Positions 1-10,269 of a DNA stretch of 64,000 bases are shown here, piece by piece. The notes under the pieces are model-generated. The model made no database searches and had not been told where the DNA came from. It was given only the letters and a program-made list of their open reading frames with translations. Every line of letters starts with the position of its first letter. Position 1 is the first letter of the stretch. A program made the position numbers and the translations under genes. Source of the DNA: Batrachochytrium dendrobatidis JAM81. Taxonomy: Eukaryota; Chytridiomycota; Chytridiomycetes; Rhizophydiales. The stretch is taken from contig NW_006281106.1 in NCBI RefSeq assembly GCF_000203795.2, positions 57,226 through 121,225 on the forward strand. The letters run 5' to 3'.

Positions 1-1054
1 GACGTGAAAAGGCCTAGTTCTTAGACAGGCAGCCACAAACGCTCCTTTTTACAACCGTATTCATGTAAAATGGATCACTCCAGTATTCATCTTGAAATGA
101 CTGTATTCTGTGTTGCAACATATAATGATTACTACGCATTGACTGTATTGCGTGTTTGGTATACAACGATCATCATATGTCACACAATCAGACTATAGTG
201 TTGAATCTACATTATGTGCACTCTTAGTAATTATACATTGTATGGTCACCAAGTTTGAACCCACATTCATGTATTGTGTTTGACTGTCAATATTGTCAAT
301 ACAACTCTGTAAACACATTTGTTGTGTTCATCACCATCCAACCCAATCTCACCGTTTCAATCAATCTTGGTCAATGTTGATGATTTACACGCTAATTCAT
401 TATCCAATCTTGTCTGATATTATTATTGGCTTTAATCACGTTTGGTCTGTACAACTGCCATGAGTTGTACTACCATTATCATTGTGTATCTGATCACCAA
501 ATATTCCAATACATCAATAATACCACAGTGTAAACAGTAATACAGTTGATCAGTCTTGTGGCAAGACATTTCATTCAAGTTTGTATTTGGAAATACTCGA
601 TACTGAGCAAATGATCGATTATGTTGTACAAACGGGTTATTAGCAGTGAATGAGTAATCAACTAGACTGTTTACAATGCAATCAGACTAAATACATACAA
701 TACTGCCAATCTATGCAAGAAACATGTATCGACCAAAATAACAGACATTTCTAAAACCAACCCGTGATAAAGGACGGATTGGGCTGTCATATATATATAG
801 TTGCATATCTACCAAACAGATCCAGACCGTACCATTATGCATGATATCACCCTGTTGTGGCTCAGTTATATCCACAACATTGTGTCTGGTACACATCCAA
901 CCCTCAACGCGCCAGAATAAAATTGAAACCACTTGTCAATAGATTCATGGCGCTGTACTAGCGTATACGCTTGGTCTGATGGTGACTAGTTGTATGCCAA
1001 ACATGAGAGCATAAAGCAGTCAGCCCTAGATGTTGTGCACATTTGGTGAATACA
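1..1054. repeat. Orphan copy of a family A upstream region
   Basis: No gene is visible. From about base 57 to 605 the sequence matches, in the same orientation and nearly base for base, the region at about 19228-19796, which lies upstream of a family A secreted gene. The first 60 bases also match the element containing 'acaaacgct...ttacaaccgtatt' found several hundred bases upstream of the other family A genes. The gene that should lie to the left is outside the window or lost. From 606 to 1054 I recognise nothing. Confidence 0.6.
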
Positions 1055-1950
1055 AGTACAGTTGGATGTCACGGATAGCAACGATCGACATGACAGTGGA
1101 CACTATTGGACATGTACACTGCAATGTGACTGTCAGCAACCATCACCATCAGTGTGTATCATGTGTTTAAAAAGTACTCGCATGCATTGGATTCAACACC
1201 ACGTTTGTGATTGGGTTGATTGGAATGTATTGGTGGTGTTGTTTTGCATATACCAGTAGATTGTGTGCTGATTTGAATGACATGATCATCCATTGTGGTT
1301 CATGTACCACGATGACAATCTGATCTGTTGACACGGCCAGTTTGTTGAACGACCTGCCAATCTCCAATTTGATTATAGTACAATGTCACTCATTCGGTGT
1401 ATCAACGACAGATTGCCGAGTTTGATGTTGATCATGTTATGACACAATCAGCAGTGTTTGATGTATACAGTCTAGATTGACCTAAAATGACCATGCAGTC
1501 ATACCAATGGAAAAGTCATGGTTTGAAATACTGCAACAACAGGCTGTTGGATGCTGTTGTGTCCGAGTGATCCAAAACACGACCAATTGAACAATCAGTC
1601 AAATATTTGGTATACAGTGACAGTATATGCTGTAGTAATGAATTGTATGTGTGATGATAACTATCCAGTAATCAGAATGACAATTTGACACTACCTGATC
1701 ACTGGATACATGATCGCAATTGGAGAGATCAACACAGCATACTACCGAGGTTGATTTTACATATTAACAGCGATGCTTATATATTGATTCGCCCTATATG
1801 GTGTTTCTGGGTTTGTCAACCCTACATGGTGTATTTGGTGTTTTCTAAATACCCATTTGGAAAGTGTCGATTGTCACCCTTGAAACTGCCGTTGTTATAA
1901 AACGGCAGTCATGTACCAGACTTGAGGTTTTCATCACACTACTCGATACA
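1055..1950. repeat. Arm of a long inverted repeat, including the upstream region of the protease pseudogene
   Basis: This stretch reappears reversed at about 26170-27010. The match runs from the promoter-side sequence of the protease pseudogene (from 1951) outward to about 1055. Both arms keep a short reading frame on the same relative strand (here minus, about 1367-1167) that includes the residues HEPQWMIMSFKS, followed by NLLVYA. It may be a relic of an old gene, but I do not recognise the product. Confidence 0.6.
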
Positions 1951-3605
1951 ATGCTGATTACTCTAGAATGCATTCTACTTGCGTTACAAGCGGTTGCTGC
2001 AGTTCGACTTGCATTAGAATCACCTTTTGAAAGTGCCAGTCCATCAAACAATAGACTGTCAAAACGATCACCTGTTGAATTGGGTGGTGGTATTGATCAA
2101 TGTTACACAATGAGATTTAATGTTCATGGAGTTGATGCATGTATCATGTCATGTCATTTATTGTAGTTTGATATCAATTTGCACCACGTTGAATCAATCT
2201 CACACTTGTTTAAAATAGTTGGGTTTGCAAGTCGAATCATCAGTTTTTGATATAGTGGTACCACTTCCTAGTTCAAGCAACGATATAGGCTTGGCTCCAG
2301 AAAGTACTCCAAGTGGGGAACCCGTTACTATAAAGTACAAGGGCGAAGAGTATAATGGAGTTACATCCACAGCCACTGTGACAATTCCGGGTACTAGTAT
2401 AACTGACATCAATTTACCAGTGCTAGCAGTTGAAAAACAATCGGCAGATTCGGTTGGTATCAATCCAAATCTTGATGGAATATTTGGGTTTGCCTATCCC
2501 TTGTTATCAAATCAACATCCACAAGTCACTGCAATGGATGCTTTGTATAATGGTGGTGCCATTCCCAGTAACGAGGTTAGTCTTCAATTGTGTCAGTATG
2601 ACATGTTGCATGAAAGTTTCATCAATATAGGAAACACGGAAATAACTCCAAAATGCGGGACAGATGGAAAAAGTGTTGCATGGGTACAATCACCAACAAA
2701 CAATCAGTTTAGTATCAACATCAAGAGTATACTAGTCAATGGCAAACTAGTGGAGCTGCCTGATGAATTCCAAAAAAAAACAAGGGAAAGATGGACGTAC
2801 TTTGTACTCGTATCTACAAACATGCTTTTTATGCATAGTTTTGCCTGAAAAACTCGTGGCTACGTTGATCAATGCTATTCTTGATAGCAATGCGATCACT
2901 TCTAAAAACATATTACTTAGGCGCAAACTCGACAAAGAAAAGGTTAAAAAAAAACTACAAGCAAATTCTCCAATGTTCAAATACAACTACAATATCAAGT
3001 GGGAAAAGCTGCCAACGGTTTCAATCGTCATGTTTGCTCAAACCCCCGTAACTTATGACAATAGCAACTCCGTTGTAACGATCAAACTGGGTCCTAGAGA
3101 CTATATGTGGAAATATGATTCTGAAAAATGTAAATATCTGACAATTGTATGCAATATGTGTTGTTTGATTGACTTGACTAATATACATGTTGGATTATAG
3201 TTAGATTTTCTATAAAAGCTGGTTCAAATGACAAAGCAGCTCTTGATATACCATTTATGAGCCAACTTGCAGTCACATTTGATCGAACACATAAACGCAT
3301 TGGGTTTGGTCCTGGATGTGGATGCGAAACTGCAACCAGCGAATATCCTACTATTTCAAACAGTGATCGAGTACTCTGGCCATTAACACAGTAAGTTGTT
3401 TGATATTGATATTGATGTGTCAATTGATACTGATCATGAATTTGATGCATACTGTTAGATTGACTGAACAACCAAGTACTTCAGGTTCAGATGGTGCATT
3501 TATTCGCAAAAGGAAACCATAACCACAACTGATCAAGCAGTCGTGCCTGAAAACACTCACCACGCTGTCAAGAGTCACAAACAAACTCTCAATAAACTCG
3601 ACTGA
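1951..3605 (+). pseudogene. Pepsin-like (A1-type) aspartyl protease paralog, degraded
   Basis: The exon plan matches the intact paralog at 35344-33685: exon 1 1951-2136, exon 2 2219-3129, exon 3 3201-3390, exon 4 from 3459. It encodes a signal peptide, a KR processing site and a pepsin-like bilobal body (motif DGIFGFA). Several breaks argue that it is dead. The first catalytic Asp position is Glu (VESS where the paralog has VDSA) and the second motif is DSN rather than DSG. The intron 1 donor is GC rather than GT. A run of nine A at 2772-2780, where the paralog has six, shifts the frame. A TAA at about 3522 cuts the last exon short, the old end being near 3605. It could still yield a truncated N-terminal product. 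Membership of the family is clear; loss of function is inferred. Confidence 0.85.
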
Positions 3606-4708
3606 ATACAATTCATTAGTGACAAACTGCTAATATATATATTTTTAATGTGGTGTGTCCATGTTTGATTGTGTGATATTCCCCTTGTTTTAGTATAATC
3701 TGTAACCTTTGTGTCTGGATGAAAGATTATAAATATATCACATGATTAGCAAATCAAGCTAATTGTGCAAATATAATGTCCTGGCTAGATTCAACTGGAT
3801 ACTTTAGTTGATTTCAATAGTGTCTTGTATAGTCAAAATAATGACAAATATGGTATTATTGCACTATCATACAATGTATAATAACGGTGTGTTTGTCAAT
3901 GTAATCAAATTTTGACATTAAAACAACAATGGTTAGTATTTTGCGCTATTCATTCACAAGTTCATGTATATTCACGATATTACTTAAAACAGACATTTAT
4001 AAAAGTCGTATCATTTGTACACTATAATTCCGCCACTCATTCTTTCAATCAAATCATTACCAAGCCATTTTTGTCAACATCCACAGTTAATTTTATCCAA
4101 AATTGTGTAAAACAAGTGATTCTGACACTGTTTTCTTGAAACATATCAATTTATTTCATACAACATATTCCATTTAGCAATCTTTTCACAAGGGTGTTGA
4201 AAAAACATTCGTCCATGATGATTGTGATTGATATTGAACGCATTTGGTTTGTGGTTGCAATGTGAGTTCTGGTTTTAGAACTAATCAGAATCGGATTGTC
4301 TGGAATTGTCTGGAATTGTTGTTGTGCTAGATTGGTGTTTTCACCTATAATCACTGCTAAATTTGATTCAAAGTTGTCAGGTGTGATATCCTGACAAATT
4401 CTGACATTATCAAAATGCTTACCGTATACAAGTTGATTAAAGTTGCAAGTTGTCTGCCAAACTCATACTTGATGCTTCAATCGGACACGATTAGATGGTA
4501 CAAGGATGTGTCAACAGAGCCATTATTTGTCAAAAAGCGTATGTTACAATAGTAAACTTGAATTTGGACTTTTCATGCTAAATGCATATCAATCCCTTGA
4601 ATGGACACAATTGTATAATGCCAGTTGTATTAACAACATTGAGTTATCAAATAATTGGAATGGTTGGAATGGTTGAAAATATGCCATATCAGTTGCAAAA
4701 TACAACTA
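3606..4708. other. Intergenic, no gene seen
   Basis: AT-rich sequence between the protease pseudogene and the 3' end of the CRN gene. The only open frames are short and show no recognisable protein character. A short AT dinucleotide run lies near 3633-3645. I see nothing else. Confidence 0.5.
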
Positions 4709-6457
4709 TCACTTTCTACTCTTCAAATCTGGTTGTATGACAGGGAGTTGTATAACGTATTGCTTCAATCCATGAATGGGTTGTACCTGCTCTGTGCCAT
4801 CAATTGGGTTGAAACTCTGCTTTTTGAACCCTTTAAACTGGTGAGGTGGAACCACAAAATAAAGTTTGAGTTCATCATACAAATTGCACAGTTTTGTAAG
4901 AATATCAACTTCGCGAATAGGATGTTCAGCAACAGCTGTAAATTGGAACATTCCCTGTCGACTGAGTGAATCAATTGCCACAAAACTATCGTCATCTGTC
5001 GGTTCGTAATAGTTGCCATCAAGTGCTGCAGCAGTAGGAATAGTATTTATTCCAAATGTAATTCGTTGGCCATTGAGTGCATCCAAAGTGATCTTTGTTG
5101 CTTTACCATCTTCCAGGCATCTGCATTTGAGAGTTTGTCCACCAGTACAAAAAACCACATGTCCGTATATTTCAAACAAATGTCTTGAAATCTCGGTTGG
5201 AATACTATCAAACATTTGCTGCATATTGGTAATCATTTGAGCAGAATGACGTTGCCAAAGTTGTTCTCCAACATATCTTGAAGCAACATCAACATGCAGG
5301 AATTTGTACTGTCCGTCGTCCGACACAATGGTATGAAGCAATGTATGAGTATTTGCAGATATCTTGATTGTGATTCCAATGTTGTGTACCCCTTTGACTG
5401 CATCAACATCAGTCAAAGCTTTCTCCATTGGATTTGATACAATATCAAAAACAGAACGAGCTACACCACCATACATGCGATATCTCTCATTGATAGTCTC
5501 AATGGGTACATCCGGATAGCAATGACGTCGACAAGTCTGTAACTCGTCCAAAGTCCAAACAGGAAAATACCATTGCCTTGCCATCTTTTGTTTGACGAAT
5601 TCCTTGTATCCTTCAGACTGAGGAGATGACATGAACAAGACAATACAACATGATGGCATTGGAGTCGTGTGTCCATCAACAATATACAATGTGTCTTGTT
5701 TCCAAACAATATTGGCCACTTCAAGTCCAAGCTCTGTGACGAGTTGTTGCTGCAAGTCAAAGCATTTGTACGAGGATCCCACTTGATAAACAATCCGGTT
5801 TGGCTTCAAGGACAGACTTTTCGTGGTAAAGTCATCCATCAAGCGATGCAATATGTAGACAAAAAACAGTGACTTTCCGATGCCTGATGTTCCAGATATT
5901 GCAAATGATTCGATGCCACAATCAATTTGATCCAAAAGCAAGCCAAACACATCTTTATAGCATTCTCTAACATATAGTTTTTGGATTTTGTCTTGGGTGT
6001 ATGGGAATAGGACATGATCTGTCGACTGTATGCATTCATCGATCAGCTGGGCGTTTGCAAACGACTTGAATTGGGTTGTCAAATCATTGGGTTCGGTACG
6101 TTGTCGTTTAGGATAAAAGTCTTGATGGTTTGCTGTTAATAAAGAAGTAGAACCTGCATCAAAAATGGCACTTTTGCTTGGTTTCCTGATAGGTGGTGGT
6201 AAACAACCAATGACAACACAATAACCATCTTGAGTAAAGTATTATTGAGGAAGGGAGTCGAGTAAAGCCCAGGTGTTGATTAGTTGGCTCTTGTTACTGT
6301 CGGTGTAGAGTTGGAGTTGAGGAGCATCAATGTCAGCCATAACAGGACCATACTCAGACTTGATAGCATCCTGAACGTCACTCGGGTCTTCAAAGTCAGT
6401 CACATTGATTTCAGCAGTAAGTGTGTCGTATTCAACATTGAGGTATCGTTTTGGCAT
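4709..6457 (-). pseudogene. Crinkler (CRN) family protein, header plus P-loop NTPase/RHS-like body, one in-frame stop
   Basis: One frame of 583 codons starts at ATG 6457. Codons 1-71 form the ubiquitin-like header typical of CRN proteins (start MPKRYLNVEYD, then DVQDAIKSEYG). Codon 72 is TAA (6244-6242). The same frame then stays open to 4709: a linker, a P-loop GTSGIGKS at about residues 189-196, a Walker B-like YIVDG, and a C-terminal part with IDSLSRQGMFQFT resembling the degenerate nuclease-fold segment of RHS/CRN proteins. CRN proteins are known as secreted or nuclear effectors in oomycetes and chytrids. The stop is most simply a nonsense mutation in a conserved stretch. Alternatively, a 69-nt in-frame intron (GTAACA...CTCAAG, about 6297-6229) would remove it. 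No signal peptide is visible, as is usual for this family in chytrids. Confidence 0.8.
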
Positions 6458-6615
6458 TTTATGAAAAGAAAAAAGAGTAAAAAAGCAATTTATTTGTCAA
6501 ATTGTAAAACAAAAATCGACTTTTTAATCGAGTCAAAATAACAAAATTTTGGGATATTTCAAGACAATTCACACGATTGAAATATTTGGAAATTAGTCAA
6601 ATTTACACCAGAATT

Positions 6616-6702
6616 AATGTCTCATTAATGTGAGACATTACTAGTGTGAGAGTGTTGACTTGCATTGTGTGAGACATTAGTAGTGTGTGAATGTGAGACA
6701 TT
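6616..6702. repeat. Palindrome and repeated TGAGACATT motif upstream of the CRN gene
   Basis: AATGTCTCA (6616-6624) and TGAGACATT (6631-6639) form a perfect 9-bp inverted repeat with a 6-base loop. TGAGACATT occurs twice more, at 6670-6678 and 6694-6702. It lies 160-245 bases upstream of the CRN start codon, where a regulatory protein could bind. A role is inferred only from repetition and position. Confidence 0.55.
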
Positions 6703-7251
6703 TCTGAATAGTTTAACAATCAAAAACCATCAACAATGACGTTTGAACTGGGATTCACATGGCTTTCTTGTCTCCTATTTTATAAACACACTCACTCACT
6801 TGTTAATAAATGACGTAATCGAATATTGATTCATTCATTCACACCTTCAATCAACTGCAACACACTTGACAATAATGACAACCATCAATATGCCATCATA
6901 TGTTCACAATCCTTAGCTATTGTCCATCAAACAAGCAATGCAGTCAATGTGTAGCATCAACCAACCGAATATGTAACCATTGTGTATTGCAATGTAGAAC
7001 ACAATCATTGTACAATGAATACAAGTGATCCATTTTACACATACACAGCTGTAAAACGAAGCGTTTGTGGTTACACAACACCCTTGAAGGGTGTGCTTCT
7101 CAATATACCTGATAAAGGGTTGTAGCAACATAGTCCAATCGACATCAACAGCAAAACGGTCAATATGATATTGTGGATAGGGAGCAACATTCTGTGGTTT
7201 GATAGTGGCCTACCACAAGCAATCAAGTAACCCTGTGTAGCCGGTTAGCCT
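6703..7251. other. Intergenic between the CRN gene and family A gene 1
   Basis: No gene. From about 7060 to 7135 there is the element shared by family A upstream regions (a ttacacaacaccc / gggtgtgcttctcaatatacctgat type block). It precedes the conserved promoter block at 7252. Confidence 0.5.
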
Positions 7252-7291
7252 AAAAGGGTTAGGGTTGGTTTACTATACAGAAATATAAATA
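7252..7291 (+). promoter_or_regulatory. Family A promoter block and TATA box (gene 1)
   Basis: AAAAGGGTTAGGGTTGGTTT at 7252-7271 is followed by TATAAATA at 7284-7291, 83 bases before the ATG at 7374. The same 20-mer, or a close variant, lies upstream of all five family A genes in the window. Confidence 0.75.
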
Positions 7292-7373
7292 CAATCGATT
7301 GAGTTCAACTTTATAATCGACACGTTTCGACACTCTACTTTCTACTGATTGTTTAAACACATTGACCAGTCTG

Positions 7374-8165
7374 ATGAAATTGGTTGATATTCTATTCGTA
7401 CTGACTGCGGCAGCAACTGCCAATGCAATACTGATCCCGACTGATAATAATGGTTCACTCCAAGCATCAGTCACTTCGAGTCAATTGTCTGGCCCAACTG
7501 ATGAACCCAGTCCAGTTACTTCCAATGAATACCAGCAAGAACCAATGGATTTGAGTATTCACAACCGAATTCGGCAACAACCAATGGATCAACCCGGTCC
7601 AAATACTCCCGGTCCAAACCAGCGACCAACTGTGATTGTATTTGGTCCAAGTACTTTCAAACAAGGCCGTAAACGCATAATTGATTTAACCACTTCCGAC
7701 CAAGACCAACAACAACCAACAGATGTAGCTGGACCGAGCACTGCCAAACAAGGTCGGAAACAACCAATTGATCAGCCCAGCCCAAGTACTTCTAACCAAA
7801 ACCAGCAACAACCAATGAACAAAGTCGAGCCTGCTAATACTGCTTCAAATCAAGTGACTGAATTAGGCAAAGGAAATCAGATAACTTTTGATGATATAAA
7901 GAAAAATCTTGAAGCGTCTAAAGAATTACGAAAGAAAAAACTCAAAGAATATTATGAATATATGGCTCTTAGATTGAAACAACAGTCAGGATTAGAAAAA
8001 GGGGAAGATATATCTGGATCAAGGCACGATCCAGAAGTTGAAAAGCAATTGAAACAAGAGTATATAGAGGCAGTTACAAGAGTATTCGGTGTCCAACAAG
8101 AATTGAAAGCGTTTATGATAAAGCATAGTTTGGAAATCGAAGAACTGGGTTTGGATTTGGATTAA
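7374..8165 (+). CDS. Family A secreted protein 1 (function unknown)
   Basis: 263 residues, single exon. The first ATG after the promoter gives a clear signal peptide (MKLVDILFVLTAAATANA). The middle (about residues 25-165) is rich in Gln, Pro, Ser and Asn with imperfect repeats around NQ(D/N)QQQPM. The C-terminal 100 residues are charged and predicted helical (KKNLEASKELRKKKLKEY...), ending EELGLDLD. The same C-terminus and signal peptide recur in four paralogs at 11946-13130, 17703-18932, 27948-29084 and 30101-30826. I do not recognise a known domain; it is probably a lineage-specific secreted protein. A polyadenylation-type AATAAA lies at 8191-8196. Confidence 0.8.
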   Translation: MKLVDILFVLTAAATANAILIPTDNNGSLQASVTSSQLSGPTDEPSPVTSNEYQQEPMDLSIHNRIRQQPMDQPGPNTPGPNQRPTVIVFGPSTFKQGRKRIIDLTTSDQDQQQPTDVAGPSTAKQGRKQPIDQPSPSTSNQNQQQPMNKVEPANTASNQVTELGKGNQITFDDIKKNLEASKELRKKKLKEYYEYMALRLKQQSGLEKGEDISGSRHDPEVEKQLKQEYIEAVTRVFGVQQELKAFMIKHSLEIEELGLDLD

Positions 8166-9044
8166 TGATTTGTCAATGATTTTGATTTTGAATAAATTTA
8201 AACTTTCTGATATGTTGGTGTTTATCGAGTATCGTGAATGGGTCAACAACCATATCATTGATTGAATACTATGTTGGGTATTACATCAACAGTTATTTGG
8301 TTGTTGATTGATACATTGGCACGGTTTGTCAGGTGAGTTAAATCAACAGAATTGAATAGTAAACTTGATTGTTTTAATGTAATTTCAAAAGTCACATCAT
8401 AGGTTGTTTATTTAACAAGGGGAATGTTTTGGTTATTATAAACGTGTCTGTTTAGAATAACAGTGCCTGATGTGTATATTGCATAATGTTTAGTAATCAT
8501 GAACGAAATCATATTAACCAATAGAATGTTAGATATTGGTAATGTGTGATTTTTGTAATGGAACTTTGATTGTTGAGATGTGCACTCTGTTGACATGTAT
8601 TGTGTGTGGATACTTGTGTGGGATTCTATGTTTGGTACACAAGTATAGCCACCACTGATAGAAGATCTATAGTGATAAGGAACCCTCAACAATGATATTT
8701 GAGCTATGGTCCTCATATCTTTCTTGGTATTGTTCCACTACTATCTCACCTCATAAAAGATACGATCTTGGATTAATAAACAACGCAATTCATACATTGG
8801 TTCATTACTTTATTGTCATATTTTACTTACTGTGATATACTTTCGACTATGAACCACACAAATATGTCCACAAGCTACAAGAACCAGCCAAATCATTTAT
8901 ATCACCCGAGTCAAATAGTCCAGTGGTATCAATGAATTGGTGTCAAATGGAATGGGTTGATTGGTAACCCCAAATGACAATATACACAATTGCATAGATC
9001 CAGCAGTGGTACTGCAGTGATCAATTCAATGCATAGTAGTTGAT
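8166..9044. other. Intergenic between converging family A gene 1 and family B gene 1
   Basis: The first 180 bases are the conserved 3' flank shared by family A genes (AATAAA, then a sequence related to 'gttgggtattacatcaacag'). The rest holds short open frames with no recognisable product. I see no gene. Confidence 0.5.
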
Positions 9045-9276
9045 TGGTGCAATATGATCAAACCATTAGTCTAATACACTATGGTTTAACAATACACGAT
9101 GTTTATTGAATGAATGACAAATAACAATTAAACCAACATGCAATACACGCTGCATTACAACATATTCTGGATGATGGCCCATTTTGAGTTGCAACAATGT
9201 GACGAGTCTATGATTGAAAAGTTTGTTGCAAAACATCAGAATCTTGAAAAGTTGCATCATGTTCAGATTATGGCAA
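9045..9276 (-). repeat. Family B 3' flank (shared with gene 2)
   Basis: This stretch, read on the minus strand, matches the sequence following family B gene 2 (15740-15900). It includes an AATAAA-type signal within TTCAATAAACATCG and the phrase 'ggtttgatcatattgcaccaatcaac'. So the duplication that made these two genes extended past their stop codons. Confidence 0.65.
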
Positions 9277-9882
9277 TCACTGTGATAAGCGATCGTAGAA
9301 ATACTTGAGGCAATCCCGATATCCGTAAACTGATTTCGGTGAACTATAATAATCATTCAGTGATACTCCAAATGAAGAATGGCTTGTAAGTTTGGTTGCC
9401 AACTCATTATTTTCTTCCGTCCTATCCAAAAGTTTCCAAACGTAATCAGTTGCATAATATCTGGATCCTTCACAACGTTGACGATTATACTCATAATCGG
9501 TTTTAGCAGAACTCAATTTCCGACTCGGAACTTGACTCATACTCTCGAGCTTTTCCTTCTCTCTAACAATCAATCCTTCCTGAATATCAGCATCAAAACG
9601 TTGACTTTCAAGTAGTTTAAACGCTTTCATGGATTTAATCCGAGATTTTGCAATTTCTTCGATCAACGACAGTTCAGTAGCATCAAATCGACCGCAATAT
9701 TCCTTAAATTCATCTGTGCTAGGAGATTCTGGAGAGCCAGATCCACCATCTGAAGCTCCGCTTGAAGAGGCTGTCGAAGTGCTAGCTTCAGCACTCATGG
9801 TCGAACTGGGATCAGTTGGATTGGCAATCGTAACCGAACAGATAGCAAGGATTGATGATAGTACGGTGATTGAGAATTTCAT
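9277..9882 (-). CDS. Family B secreted protein 1 (function unknown)
   Basis: 201 residues. The ATG at 9882 gives a signal peptide (MKFSITVLSSILAICSVTIA) ending before NPTDPSS. A Ser/Thr/Ala/Gly-rich linker follows (about residues 22-50), then a charged, helix-forming region (SLIEEIAKSRIKSMKAFKLL...). The upstream in-frame TTG is not needed as a start. Paralogs lie at 14973-15692, 24478-25275 and 32269-33087. Family B differs from family A in sequence and promoter, although both are secreted. No known domain is recognised. Confidence 0.8.
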   Translation of the reverse strand: MKFSITVLSSILAICSVTIANPTDPSSTMSAEASTSTASSSGASDGGSGSPESPSTDEFKEYCGRFDATELSLIEEIAKSRIKSMKAFKLLESQRFDADIQEGLIVREKEKLESMSQVPSRKLSSAKTDYEYNRQRCEGSRYYATDYVWKLLDRTEENNELATKLTSHSSFGVSLNDYYSSPKSVYGYRDCLKYFYDRLSQ

Positions 9883-9987
9883 TGTATTGGTTTGGTTAGG
9901 CAAGTTGTAATGATTGTTGCTCAATACGTCGGTTTGGTGTCATATTTGTATACATTATTAGATTGATAATATTAAAAGCATATTCCA

Positions 9988-10006
9988 TGAACGACCGTCC
10001 TAAGGG
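9988..10006 (-). promoter_or_regulatory. Family B promoter block (gene 1)
   Basis: On the minus strand this reads CCCTTAGGACGGTCGTTCA, followed by GCTTTTAATATTAT and then the start codon about 105 bases downstream. The same ordered blocks precede all four family B genes. Confidence 0.7.
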
Positions 10007-10269
10007 ATTTGTGTTGTCGGGGTTAGCATTGATTTACTGCTATGAATGTCAAGGTAACTTTAAAGGGATCCCCTTTATACAATTGCCCATTGCTTGATTT
10101 AAACCCTGATATCAGGGTTAGCGACCAGAGTATATTTCTCGCACTATGGTGTTGCTACATAGCACATTCCAGGTGATATCATTACATGGCGGCATACAAG
10201 CAATATTGTACATCCACACCAATTATGTTGCAAACACTCGAAATCTCGCCTGTTCAACATCACATTGTC

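Noticed and set aside
7252..7271. Internal telomere tract
   Set aside because: Only about two TTAGGG-like units, always at the same distance from family A start codons; a promoter element fits better than a telomere relic.
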